Under the pieces are notes generated by a model. The model did no database searches and was not told the DNA's origin. It was given only the letters and a program-made list of their open reading frames with translations. Both the position numbers and the translations under genes were made by a program. Shown piece by piece: positions 19,445-31,500 of a stretch of DNA of 64,000 bases. The DNA comes from Tubiluchus corallicola (lineage: Eukaryota > Priapulida > Priapulimorpha > Priapulimorphida > Tubiluchidae), in the NCBI GenBank assembly GCA_030141605.1, contig JAQGDQ010000819.1, positions 1-64,000 on the forward strand, given 5' to 3'. Every line of letters starts with the position of its first letter. Position 1 is the stretch's first letter.

Positions 19445-19985
19445 ACGGTATATGGCGAGACAGTACATGGTTCCACGGTACAAAGTGAGGCAGCACGTGG
19501 TTACACGGCACACGGCGAGACAGTACGTGATTCCACGGTACACAGTGAGGCAGTACATGGTTCCACAGTACACAGTGAGACAGTACATGGTCACACGGTA
19601 CACTGCGAGACAGTACGTGGTTCCACGGTACACAGTGAGACAGTACATGGTTCCACAGTACACAGTGAGACAGTACATGGTTACACGGTACACTGCGAGA
19701 CAGTACGTGATTCCACGGTACACAGTGAGACAGTACGTGGTTTCACGGTACACAGTGAGGCAGTACGTGGTTCCACGGTACACGGCGAGACAGTACGTGA
19801 TTCCACGGTACACAGTGAGACAGTACGTGGTTCCACGGTACACAGTGAGGCAGTACGTGGTTCCACGGTACACAGTGAGACAGTACGTGGTTCCACAGTA
19901 CACAGTGAGACAGTACGTGGTTCCACGGTACACGGCGAGACAGTACGTGATTCCACGGTACACAGCGAGGCAGTACACGGTAATG
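19445..19985. repeat. 30-bp minisatellite, 18 copies
   Basis: The unit CAGTACGTGGTTCCACGGTA plus CACAGTGAGA is tandemly repeated. Because 30 is divisible by three, several frames on both strands stay open (for example a TARQYVVPRY periodicity on the plus strand). The variants (GGCGAGA, TGCGAGA, GTGAGG) recur in a higher-order pattern. No splice or initiation context suggests expression. Confidence 0.95.
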
Positions 19986-20145
19986 TAAAGCAAGCACGAA
20001 GGTTCCACATGAAATGGACGGAGCTGCAGTGGAGAGAAAAGCTAAATACCCTATACGGGCGGCGCAAGTGAAGTGGAAGATCTTCGCATTTGCTGGAAGA
20101 AATCACCAGCAGTTTTCACTGTACATGTGTATTGGCGGCACGAGG

Positions 20146-20300
20146 TTGTAAAGATTGCATGCTCAAAATTGTCGAAAATTATTAAGAGAACGTTTAGTAG
20201 ATCCTGTCGAATGTTCGTTTATAGTCACAAGTTTCAAGGTTGTAAAGACTGCATGCTCAGAATTGTCGAAAATTATTAAGAGAATGTTTAGTAGCTCCTG
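20146..20300. repeat. imperfect direct duplication (~85-bp spacing)
   Basis: The stretch GTAAAGATTGCATGCTCAAA...TTATTAAGAGAACGTTTAGTAG is present twice (from about 20149 and about 20240) with small changes. No gene was recognised in the surrounding 19990-21000. Confidence 0.7.
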
Positions 20301-21006
20301 CCTGAAGCTCTTGTCCAATATAGGGCTAATATAGGCTGCTGCCTTCCTGCCTCGCTGTGCCAAACTCAATATATATTTACTGCAGTAGCGAGTGTATGAT
20401 ATTCAGAAATTTCATGGAATTCATAGTGCAGTTTGCTACAGCACCTTATAAAACCACTCTGTTACAAAATCTTCCGCATTACATGTAGACATTTTCAAGC
20501 TCCATCTTCGGAATCAACTACTATGTTTGACATTCAGGGTTACTCAAAATCTAATGTTGCTCAAAGTCAATTTGACGCTTCGAGCCTCGCCGTCCTCTCC
20601 CTTGCTTCAAGCCTCGCCGTCTTCTCCCGTGCTGCGTACTACATCACCATGCTCTGCAGTGCCATGACAGCCTCGTACGATCTCGCCATATACCCCAAGG
20701 TGGCATTGCAAGGCAGTACACACAGTGAAGCGGCAGTCGCGGAATGCCAATCTTTCCCGCAGTGCAGGGGTATACGTCAGCGCGGCACACGGGTAGTCGA
20801 GCAAGCGCGAACGGCTCACATTTTGTTTCAAGGCTGCGCAGAACAAGTCATAGAAACTAGAAAAACTTATGATTATGAGCTAATGCGTGCTTGCACAGCA
20901 AAATCATCCATAAGTCGGCAATTAAGGTTTTCTAGTTATTCAAATACCCTGAATCTCATGAATTTCATTTTTAATACTAAGTTCATCACTATATAACTCA
21001 TCAATT

Positions 21007-21094
21007 TTGCCATATTTAACTTATGCCAATATCTTATGGGGCTCAACTTATCCATCTTATTTGTTAAAACTTCAAAGACTACAAAGAAAATTTC

Positions 21095-21133
<39 letters not shown>

Positions 21134-21375
21134 ATGTATAAGACTCATTTGAAGTTATTATCAAACTTTTTCAGTTAAACTTAATATATATATTTAATCC
21201 AGTTAAACTTAATATAAAATGGTATAACACCAGGTACAACAAATTCACTATTAAATTTTCAAGAACTAATGTTGGTAAACACTTTATTTCCACTAGTGAC
21301 CCTATAACTTGGAATAAATTACCTGAATACATCAAAGCTTCTGTGTCAATTCATAAAGTAACGAAAAAATCTTAA
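21007..21375 (+). mobile_element. non-LTR retrotransposon 3' fragment
   Basis: The frame from 21007 reads LPYLTYANILWGSTYPSYLL and then KLQRLQRKFLH, the usual block after the RT domain of Jockey/CR1-like elements. An AT-dinucleotide run (about 21099-21126) interrupts it. From about 21220 it resumes with YNTRYNKFTIKFSRTNVGKH and WNKLPEYIKASVS, ending at TAA 21373-21375. This is a remnant with no upstream domains. Confidence 0.75.
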
Positions 21376-22556
21376 ATCACACATAGGCTGAATGATCGCT
21401 CTGAATGTGTGGATGTATAACGTATATAACAACATTACTTCACAGCATGTACATGCAAATACTCACAACTGTCAGTTCATACCTATAAAACTATATAATA
21501 TAATTGGCAATCAGTTTTGCCTCTCTTTTTATTTTATTCTTATTTTGGCTATATTTATGCTTTGGAAATATTATCATGACTTAATCACCATCATAACATC
21601 ATCGCACTAACATGTGTCATTCATGTATTCCTCATCAACATGCTGAAATTCTACCTTTTACACTTTGTCCTCATTCTAGAAGAAAGTGTGTGTGTGAGCG
21701 AGTGAATGTGTGAGTGTGAATGAGTGTGTGAGAGAGAGAGATCATTTAATGCACTTCTGTTTTGTTTCTTGAATTTCAAATTTACCATTAACCTGGGCAG
21801 CATTCTACTTTGAAGCATCGTAACGCTGTTTTAACTATGCCGACTTATAGACGGTTTTGGTATGCAATACACATATTAAGATTTAACAAATTATAGATTA
21901 CCAATTATATAATTACTCTTAAAAATCAGAAGCCATGGCTACAGCTCTATTTCATAACACTAGAAAGCTAATAGAAGCGAAGTTCAGAACGCAAAAAATT
22001 AATGCATCCTTCCTCAGTAGTTTCACAGCGTCACTGAAAATCAGTATGGGAGATCAGTGATCACTGCTCGGACAGACTTAGTTTCAGTCTTTGAAGCGAC
22101 TACGACTTCGTAACTCAGGGACCTTCAGTTTAATTTGCACAGGGCGGTCAGTTTAGATCACATTATATTCCACAGTGGTCGATTAAATTCAACCCTTGCA
22201 GCTGTCAACAAAATCTAGCACTTCTAATGTTTGATCGCTTACACTATAATGATTCTAATTAGTTGATATTTTCTTATTTTCATAAATAAACCAAATTTTG
22301 GGTTTTTACATTTTTTGCATTTTTTTAAAGTGCTCTGCTTGCATTTCAGTGCCACGATGGACGCTCTAACACGATGAACACTTTTGTTTTTGACTGTGAT
22401 TCTGTAATGGTTTATTATCCTCTGATCCAAAATTTAATTCTCTGATAATTAAACATATAAATAGAAATCTTTTTCCGAAGTGAGTGAAACATGTGATCGA
22501 GCATTGTAACCCTAACTCTATGCAGGTCTGCATTCGGTAATTGTGGTATTTTTATT
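21376..22556. other. no gene; short dispersed repeat at ~21830-21905
   Basis: The stretch with ACTTATAGACGGTTTTGGTA recurs, diverged, at about 27095-27175 (ACTTATGGACGATTTTGGTT). A TG/GA-rich run lies at 21685-21742. Nothing else is identified. Confidence 0.5.
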
Positions 22557-23110
22557 GTGGTCATTTCGAAGAGCAAAGAGAACCAGTGGTGTCTTGTCAA
22601 AAACCGGCTTAGCGTCAGACTTGAACTTCACTTCCAGTTCGAAGTCCTTAAGACACCCAGATTCTTCTTTGAAGAGATCTGGGAACTTGTCACACAGGTT
22701 GTGGTAATCTCATTGCAAGGAAGCATAAGACGTGCAAGAGGTCTCCAGATGTAACGTTTTACACCCTTGCTCTTGTCTTGACTCTCTATGCTTCTCAGTC
22801 CTAGAGCATTGTCCACAGAAATTCCCAGCTTCTGGATAGCATTTCGTCCAAGCAGGTTCAGGTCAGGGATCTTGGCGACGAGGTAAGAAACTGAGCTTTG
22901 TTTACCAGTCTTTGGATCCTTTGTATGGCCCATGAAAGTTTCCAGCACTGACAGGCCATGCTTGCTGGCAGACTCGTAGCGATGTCTGACGTCATCCAGC
23001 TTTGGCTTGCCTAGTTGTTTCCAGACCAGCACTGAAACGAAATTTCCCGAGGTTGCAGTGTCAAGTTCCATCTTGAACTGTTGGTCGTGGATGTTGACTT
23101 CGACATCCAA
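22557..23110 (-). pseudogene. retroviral-type aspartic protease and RT start
   Basis: The frame from 23110 contains MELDTATSGNFVS in place of the usual D-T/S-G active-site context, and IPDLNLLGRNAIQKLGI, matching the flap-side LLGRD motif. After a frame shift near 22690 the sequence resembles the linker before RT (FPDLFKEESGCLKDFELEV). It is then truncated. Confidence 0.75.
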
Positions 23111-23224
23111 ATTAGGAGAATCTTCGGGAACTTAGCCGAGGATTGCCTTGAAAAGCTCAGCCTTCGTGATTGTCCTCACGGACTTTCCAGATTTTTGGTC
23201 CCATTGCTGTCATTGCTTATTCAT

Positions 23225-23350
23225 GCAAACAGCCTCCAAATGTCCTTTCTTGTCACAGAAATGGCACTTGGCATCTTTGTAGGGACAGTCAGTCACTTTG
23301 TGGGCCTTTCCACAATGGTAGCACTTTGTATCCGTGTCTGTGGAATGTGA
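23225..23350 (-). pseudogene. zinc-knuckle (CCHC) pair of gag
   Basis: The minus strand encodes CYHCGKAHKVTDC and, 10 residues later, CHFCDKKGHLEAVC. The second is a canonical C-x2-C-x4-H-x4-C knuckle; the first is one residue short between the second C and the H. This is typical of retroelement nucleocapsid. Confidence 0.8.
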
Positions 23351-23439
23351 CTACTGATGGTTCTTTCGGTGACCCTTGTTCTGGTTCAGTTTGACTTTGT
23401 TGACGGGCCTGGTCTTGGAACCGTAGAATGTTTCCTTGG

Positions 23440-24258
23440 TTACCTTTGCCGCGTCTCGGTAGCAACTTGGATAGCACGGCCGAAAGTCAGATCTTCATCC
23501 TTGATTTTGAAGATAGCCTTCAAACCAGCTTCGTTGTTGATAGAACGTATGAATCTCTGCCTCAGAGCTTCATCTTCTGGGTCTTGGATTGAAGAAAAGT
23601 CACAGGTAGCAGCATCTTGGCATATGCGGGCTGCTAACTCCTGGTGAGTTTCGCCTGGCTTCCGTTGCATGTCAGTCCAGAACTTGAAACGTTCTCGCAC
23701 AATGAAGAGTTTCGGGTCAAACTGTTCTTTCATAAAGTGGACAATTTCGTCTATTGTCAGTTCGTTGATATCCTTGGATGGAGACTGTTGAGTCGCTAGA
23801 TTTGCCAGTTGTTTGTAGATGGCAGCAGTCTGATTTGTTAGGAAAATTTGAGCCTTGCGTAGGTCAGGCACTGCGTTGGCTGCCAAGAAGGTACAAAATG
23901 TTGACCAGTAGTCAGGCCACAGTTCAGAAGTTGGATCTAAAGCAGCAAATGGTGGAATGGCAGCTGTAAGTGCTGACGCAAGTGGAAAGTGGGTGCTTGA
24001 GCTGAAATTCTCTTCAGGAGTTCAAACCTGAAGCAGCCTCCTCATAGCGTCCATATCTTCTTTTTGTTGCTGTGCGTGCCGATCCATTTGTTCTCTCTGC
24101 TGATCCATCTGTTGGCTGAGGAGCTTGATAAGTTCGCCCATCTGCTCTGCCATCATTGCTTGAATAAACAACTGAGTTACCAAAGATCCTGTCGACTGCG
24201 CCAATATTTGTTGTGTTTTGTTTCTCTCGGAAGGCTCGTAGAGAAAACCAGAAAACAC
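23440..24258 (-). pseudogene. gag region of the LTR element
   Basis: Two open pieces (24258-24022 and 23886-23440) lie in order. The first has a Gln/Met-rich helix (LLSQQMDQQREQMDRHAQQQ). The second has a capsid-like stretch (FDPKLFIVRERFKFWTDMQR, GETHQELAARICQDAATC). They do not form one frame. The knuckle region follows at about 23350-23225. Confidence 0.75.
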
Positions 24259-24711
24259 TTCATCAAATTAAACTAGTTTAATAAGCGAGAATTCTACAAC
24301 ACAAAAGTATGAAGGAACGCGAAATTTTTACAGTAAATGTGATAATCTGGAAAACGTTTAAGTGTATCTGAATATACAAGTATACAAGAGAATGTGTAGG
24401 CGTGCATCCATGTGAATCTGTGTGGGTGTCTGTCAGCTGCCAGCTTTGCCTTATATAGCGTGGTTATATAAGGGGACTGTCTTCTTGGTCAAGTGGTAAA
24501 GAGGTTCTGCCATAGTAGCCAGGTTTGGGATGAACTTCCCGTAGAACTGAACCAAGCCCAAGAAAGACTTCAAGCTTTGTCTTATATAGCGTGCCAGGGA
24601 ACATTCCAGAAGTTTCTTTTTAGAACATTCTACAAGGTAAGACGATTATTCTAATGGAACATTCTATAATGTTTTATTTAATTCTAATAGATGCCAGCGA
24701 TCTCCACAACA
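24240..24711 (-). repeat. 5' LTR of the gypsy-like element
   Basis: It shares both its start (TGTTGTGGAGATC) and its end (TTTCTGGTTTTCTCTACGAG, CCTTC.GAGAGAAACAAAAC) with the solo LTR at 35442-35801. The middle differs: this copy has a duplicated GCTTTGTCTTATATAGCG block, giving about 470 bp against 360 bp. Confidence 0.75.
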
Positions 24712-24944
24712 GTTTCTATGACTTTTTTTTATTATAGCTGCATTATTGTACATTGGGCTGATAACATTTTTATGTACCATTTGAACAATAACATTAGTCA
24801 AAACTTCAGCAATAAAATTTAATCCTAAATAACTGTTGTCTCTCCTTGCATTTTTCAAAGCCAGCAAAAAACCAGAGCATGCAAAAATTGTGGAGGTAGT
24901 ACAAACTTGCCCAACTTCATTCATTTGAGTGACTTTTTTAATAT

Positions 24945-26405
24945 ACATATAAGATGATTAGGAAGTGCACCATGCAAAGCTGCATAAAATTTTGGAACTC
25001 TCTCTCTTTGTAGAGTGCCACGAACCACCCTTCTAATGACAAATACCAAAATCTCCCCTCCCTCTCCCACTCCTACTCCATCTCCATTTCCATATATACT
25101 ACTGAATGACACATACCCCTTTCTACCACTCTGCTAATCTTGCCACACTGCCAAACCTGCCAAATGTCAAGAATGCCGTGGTGCCAAGAGTACCAATCCG
25201 CCAAGAATACCAAGCTGCCCAACTGCATCAAGGTTACTGTTTTTGAAACTGTATAGCGAAGTAGCTTCGTAGCTGAGCAGCTGCATAGCTGGCAAACACA
25301 GTGATTCAGTGGACGTCTGTATGAGTATGACTAATGTACTAACTCACATTAATAGATTGATTGACAGACAGACAGACAAATTGGCTACACCCAGAATATA
25401 TTTATACTAATATACTCGAAAGCAGCATTTTTTAATTTCTAAGAGTCAGTCACAAGCTGCAATAACACTCAGTCCAACAAATGTCTGGGTAGATTGTGGA
25501 TGGTAATTATAATAGGAAATAAGCAACCTGACAGCCATGCAAAAGCAGTGGCCAATCAAGAACACAGGCTCCCTGATTTCTCAACGCTGTAATCCAGGGT
25601 TGCCGTATTAAATTAATTTTTCGTTTTCAGGCAGCGAATGGGATGCTGTGGAACGGTTTCTGAGTCCGCCATGTTTTTGATTGCCGTTCAACTCTCAGGC
25701 TTCGAGTTACATTAAAATTTTTTGAGGTAGATGGGCATAGGTGGAGTTTTAAACACTTTTGATTGTTTAGTCAGTGTTTTACATGCCAATCACATTTCGC
25801 GTTTAGATCGCACAAAATTGCTAAACTTTCAGTATAATTGAAAATAAAACGTTTGCCAACTGCCACGTTATCAAATGCTGTGCATACTTAGTTACAGTAG
25901 ATTTCACGTGTTTGTACAGGAGAAGTTATCAATTGAGTGTGATAAAATGTGGCACGATCTTCACATTGCACTCCGCATTTGCAACACACGGTATATCATA
26001 AACTAAGCTATAAGTCAGAAATACAAAAAAATTATATTCTATTGATTAAGTTTGTTCTCTTAGGGGCTTGAAGCTCCCAGCGTTCTTAATTGGCAGCTTG
26101 GCATCTTTGACAGCTTGACATTCTCGGCATTCTTGGCTGTTTGACATTTTTGGCGGCTGGGCGTTCTTGGCAGCCTGGCATTTTTGGCGGCTTGGTGTTC
26201 CTGGCAGCTTGTCACTTTTGTCAGTTTGGCTAGGATGGATTGTAGAAAGGCGGGAAGGAAAGCATTGTAAGGAAGGATGGGGTGGTTTCAGTATTTGTCA
26301 TTAGGAGCGGGACTTGAATGTCATCTGCGGCACTATAGAGAGAGTTTCAAAATTTCGTGCGGCTTTGCATGGTGCACCAGATGATTATAGCGAAGTTGCG
26401 AGAAA
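24945..26405. mobile_element. fold-back-like element with ~290-bp inverted repeats
   Basis: The left arm (about 24945-25240) and right arm (about 26085-26405) are diverged reverse complements. AGTGCACCATGCAAAGCTGC on the left pairs with the reverse complement of GCGGCTTTGCATGGTGCACC on the right, and AACTCTCTCT with AGAGAGAGTT. The inner parts of both arms are CCAAG/TTGGC-rich tandem words. The 840-bp centre shows no transposase. Confidence 0.7.
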
Positions 26406-28452
26406 ATGCCGTCATTACAGTAGTACAGGCAGGCAGGGGGATTTCTTATATTGCTTACTTCTCCGTGAGAAGAATGAAAATGACATGTGTATTCTGTATT
26501 GGAAGAGCAATTAGCTGCAACTGCAAGTATTTTTATTTAAAAAATAATAAGCACTGCTGTTTTAGAAATTTTCATATACAGCTGACGTTTCTTTTCCTAT
26601 AAGTTGTGCTAATAGAAGGCGCGTATTGTTCACCAGTACCTTGTCTTTATCCGAGAATACCAGGCTAAGGGAGCCTTGTCCAAAGAAAAATTGGGCCTAG
26701 ATGGTAACTATCTCTCAAAATCTTTTGAAATTATCATCCGATGAAGGGTGTCGTCGTGTGCAGCGCATCCTGAAGTAATGATCGCCAGCGGACGCTACAC
26801 ATGCGCGAGTTTAAATACTTCCCATCATTTTAACGTTTCCCGGTGAGCGGCTGAGTGCGCCATATCGCGCATGGCCAGAATAACTGCTTACCTGTCATTT
26901 TAATTATTGCTGCTATTCGCTTCTAGTCTTGATACGTTATGTCATTTGATATTGTCACACTGATACTATTTCCGGATCGTATCGTTAGCGCCACCCCTAC
27001 TACTAGAAAACTTAAAATAAATAAAGTATTCAGAGAAGATTGGAGGGATAAAAAGTGGCCATATATGCTTAACCCCTATCCATGCTGTGAGATTTAATTA
27101 TGCCAACTTATGGACGATTTTGGTTTGCAAGCACACATATATTGGTATTTGTCATGTTATAAGTAAAACAAGGTCTAGCCGTATTGACTGATGTTGACCT
27201 AAAATGGTGTTACTAACCCAAGTCAAAGCTATATGCTTGTGTTTGCCCCATCTATTACAAAATCTCAACTGTTACTATTACATATAAGTTGTACTTATAA
27301 AGTTGAAATTATTTTTGTACACAAAACACAATGCACTTAAATCATCGTTAGAGTAATTATACATCATTACAACGTACATGGTCAGAAATATGAGATAAGT
27401 GTGACGGGAACACAAAAGAATTTCCTTCATAGCATATGGTGTTCTCAGAAATCTTTATTTCTGTATATAAAAAATGAAAATAATAAATTTGACTGCTTTC
27501 ACTGCTTACAAATGTATACTGATCTAATTATTATAATTTAAGACAATAAAAGTAAATATTACTCACATCGTGCGGCTATAACAACGTAATACATCCTTGG
27601 AACGTCATACTGGTTTACAGCAAATCAGGTAAAGACGCTACAAATAATTACTTGTAAATTTATCTAAGCATTATTTAGCATTTACTGAGGCTTCTGTAAG
27701 CGTGTTTAGTGAGGCTCAACCTAATTTACAACTTCACAGGTAAAATTACAGGTACGTTCACATAGGTGCTGCCACCTACATGTTAAAGCCAGAAACTGAC
27801 CTTAACTAAGTATTCAACAATATTCAGAAGTGTGGTGATTGGTAATTTTGAGGTTAATTATCTTTGTAAATTGATTACTCTTGCCATGACTGCATATACA
27901 TTATGCGAAAGTCATTTTGAAGTTGTTGTTCACTCACTTTGTTATGATTGAGTTTAGTCACAGAAGTATGAATAGGAATAAAAAATCTATAATACATATT
28001 TGCACTGCACACAACAGAAAAGTGTTTATTAAAACTACAGACACATGAGTAGCACCACTGCTGCACTGAACACTGAGAGTTAGAGTGACTAGAAAGCAAA
28101 AACAGCCAGTATATATAGGTATAGGACTTGACCTATGCAGACTTGCACAGGCTTTACCATTATTTTTAAATAGGGAGAGGACCAGTGTGTATGCATTCAC
28201 TGGACCATACAATTGTAGTGAAGGTAAGTCAGCTGGTAGAATGTAACAGGATTAGCCCGTAGATGGCAGCACCTAATTATAATGTACAATTCCAACTTCC
28301 ACACATTACTAAATATTTCGCACGTGCCATTTTGACAACAGCAAATGCTTTTCTTATTTGTATTGTGTCGACTAAGTGTGAGTAATGTTTGCGATGACTG
28401 TAAGTCTTAAGCTTGTTTGACTTAAACGATATGCTTGCTTTGTTTAGAAGTC
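26406..28452. other. upstream region of SLC26-A, no gene seen
   Basis: This contains the diverged copy (27095-27175) of the short repeat at 21830. It must include the SLC26-A promoter and 5' UTR, but I see no convincing core element. A GTAGATGGCAGC word lies at 28259; a matching GTAGATGGCAGC occurs at 48637 inside intron 1 of SLC26-B. Confidence 0.4.
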
Positions 28453-28545
28453 ATGCCAGATTCGGAAGAACCAGGAGGAGTGCAATTGCGCAATGAAGCA
28501 GCCCAGTGGACACGTTACATTGTTGACAGGAATGCATTCACTCAA
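28453..28545 (+). CDS. SLC26-A exon 1
   Basis: ATG in GTCATGC context; 31 codons; donor GTACGT, phase 0. [11 protein letters not shown] aligns with [11 protein letters not shown] of SLC26-B exon 1, which supports the exon and the start region. Confidence 0.85.
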
Positions 28546-31500
28546 GTACGTTAACCCGAGAGAGAGAAATCGTAATTTGAGATAATTATGAAATTCACAG
28601 AGCTTTAGCACTACCTTCTTGCCTTTTTTATTTACATTTGTACCATTCTGAACAACACCATTGTTTTGATATATCTGAAATTGTCATAGGCCTGCTTTCA
28701 CTTGACAATGATTTTTACTGTAGAGCAGGGGTGTGCAAATTATCTGACTGGCTGGGTTGCATTAAACTTTCCGTTAATTCCTGCAGGCCACAGGCAGTTT
28801 GATCAAGGAGCCAAGTACAGAAGGGCCTAATAACGATTTTTTTGCATCCGACCTGCGCACATCATTACTACTGCACTCAAGAAACTATTTTAGAAGTTAT
28901 TAGAATTTATATTACAAACCATATATTTCTACTTTCAGGACAGATAGTGGTAATTTCTTTACAATGCATATTGGTAATGTGTATCACACGATCTGTGTAG
29001 TACATTGACATTAAGCTACAACCGTCTTGTAAGGCTTAATGGCATCCGATCTAGTAGAAAAAACTACCCGCACTATCTTTGGGATCGTGGCACAGACTTC
29101 AGCTGGATACACTCAACTAATCGCCCGGGCCGCACTTTCATTAGGCTGACAAATCTCTTCGCGGGCCGCACAAATTCTCTCGGCGGGCCGCAATTTGCAC
29201 ACCACTGTCGTATAGAAAAACATCACGATTTTTTTTATAGAATAACTGCTCATGATTTAAAGTATGCATTTTATTCTTGCCTAAAAAATGGCCCAAGTGT
29301 TTCATCTTTTTAGCTAAACTGATGTTTTTCATCGCATTAGTTCGTGATGTTAACGATGACATCATTGTTGGGTTAAATTTTCTAACAGGAACCCTGGCAG
29401 CACAACCCTGCTATGTCCCTTGAAAGTCAAAATCAAAAACTTTAGGTTCACAAATTTAAATTTCAGATTCTTTGTTTTTTCTGACTGATGTTTTCATGAG
29501 ACAATCTTGGTATTTTTTGCTTGGATTGTGTTGTTTTGCTTTAACCCTTTCATACCCGTTTTATCCCGTGGGATACGAGAATATTTTCTGCCTTTAAAAT
29601 TAATAAAATTTTAAAACTGGCAGTTATTTGGTCTGTTAATAGTTATTTTGATTTAAGCCATTGAGATAAGACTAAAAATAATGATAAAATGGCAAACTAG
29701 AAAATCTACATAGCATAAAAAACTGCGCAAGGTACAGTACTTTAGAGACGACTTTGTACAGATCAGCATAGCGTGCATACTAAATGTCTTAAATACTTTA
29801 AAAAATTATCAGCAATTGCAAAATGAAGCGCATTTTATGCTTCCATTGAATCCCAATGTATCCCGTGGGACACAGGCTATATTTAGCACGCGGGCACAGG
29901 TAGGAAGAAATAATTATTATGTGTAAACAAGATGGACATACTGAACAAAAGTACCAAGCCAAAATTTTTTTCCTATTAAAAAATTATTTGGGACTGAAAG
30001 GGTTAATGCTAATAATGTACATTTTTTGCACAATGCATATTTTGGAGGCAGGCATTATTACCCTTCCAAATGGCAGAGTCTGTGAGTGAGTGAGTTTGAA
30101 GCACTAGAGAAATTTAGCTTTTGTTGTAATTATTCTCAATCCAGATCATTCTCTAAAACCCAGTATTTCTGTCTGACATATTTTAGCTATAGGCCATTTT
30201 GAGTGATTTGAACTGCATGCTAAAATTTTTTATTGTTTTCGTTTATGTAAACTTACCTTGCAAAGGTCATCCCCTTCTATTTGCCCCGCATATTTCCCTC
30301 CAGATTTTCTTGCTGGGTTGTGTGATTTTCAAATACCGAAGCCCAAATAGCTGCGTACTTATGGAAGTTATGTGTGACATCTCTGTCGATACTTGTTTAG
30401 GCAAGTCTGCAGGTCCAGTCATTAACTAATATCTCGGCTGTTAATGTTCTATACTCCTTGCTAACGGACCATGTGTGATGACCCTGATGTTGTATTTCCT
30501 ATAGGGGAATCAAAGAGGGGCATGCTGCGTTAGTTTTACATCTCATAACGGAATGGAGCTAGTATGATAGTCATTAGATGTATGGATGTAGATCGGCCTA
30601 ACGCTGATGTTAAAAATACGGGGGACTATGGCCTATTTGTACTCTATGCACTAATGGTTCTAAAGAAAAAGAAATATCAAATGGCAGACATTAAAATAAT
30701 TAATCAAACAACTTAATCATCAACAAATTCCAAAGTGATTCGATTTAAGCAAAAGTTCAGTAATAACAAAGATATAGCAATATTGACAAAGCTTGGGGTT
30801 AGTAGGGTATATACGTTTGCATAAAGTTCATGTCTGCCCACTATGTACCTAGGTTTTTTTTGGAACACTTTTCCTTTAAAGCGAACAGTTTGTAGAACGG
30901 TAGCAATACGTCGTAATATAACCTCTGCATCTGAAAACAGTTGTGATTCCAAACTTCGTCAGAGAAACTACCAATTGGTCTTGACCCAGCAAGTAGCATC
31001 GAAGAACATTAGGCTAGTATACGTGATGTTTGCGTTATCGGTGCGACGTTAGTTACACTCGTAACAAAAGCGAGAAGTACCTGTTACCACCCTGGGTGCG
31101 GTTCTGTAGTAGGTCGATCCATCTGTCAGTCAGTGGCTAACTCCACTACTGCAGACTGCAGGCCAGCATCTCTGGGACAACTCTGATTGACGACTACAAC
31201 TTTCACCAACTAGGCTGTCACAGTATCACCATGTACATTACACATCATATCTTGTGTGAAACTTTCTAGTACGGCATTTCTCTTCAAAAACATATAACTT
31301 CACAGAAAACGAGTAAACGACCTGTCTCGTTCTGTGTCAAGTTGCCGTCTATATCTAAACTGTGTAGAACGAAGTTCATCGAGAAGCCACTCACTTAAAT
31401 GCTATAATTTTACTCACCTGCGTACTGTCGTTAACCTTGATTTAGACACTGAATTATAGCCGCCACAGGGCAGACAAGAGTAAGTCCGACAAAATTCAAA

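Larger units (their letters stand above)
22557..24711 (-). mobile_element. Ty3/gypsy-like LTR retrotransposon, 5' half only
   Basis: Minus-strand order: LTR (24711 down to about 24240, starting TGTTGTGGAGATC), a TTGGCGCAGTCGACAGGAT primer-site-like stretch just after it, gag, two zinc knuckles, protease and the first residues leading into RT. The body stops at about 22557, so most of RT, RNase H, integrase and the 3' LTR are absent. Frames are broken between segments. A solo LTR of the same family is at 35442-35801. The primer tRNA was not identified. Confidence 0.85.

Noticed and set aside
19427-20106. Overlapping 140-190 codon frames on both strands
   Set aside because: They are translations of the 30-bp array; no splice or domain support.
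20433-20996. 187-codon plus-strand frame
   Set aside because: No recognisable domain, atypical composition, no splice partners, and it runs into a LINE fragment; probably chance.
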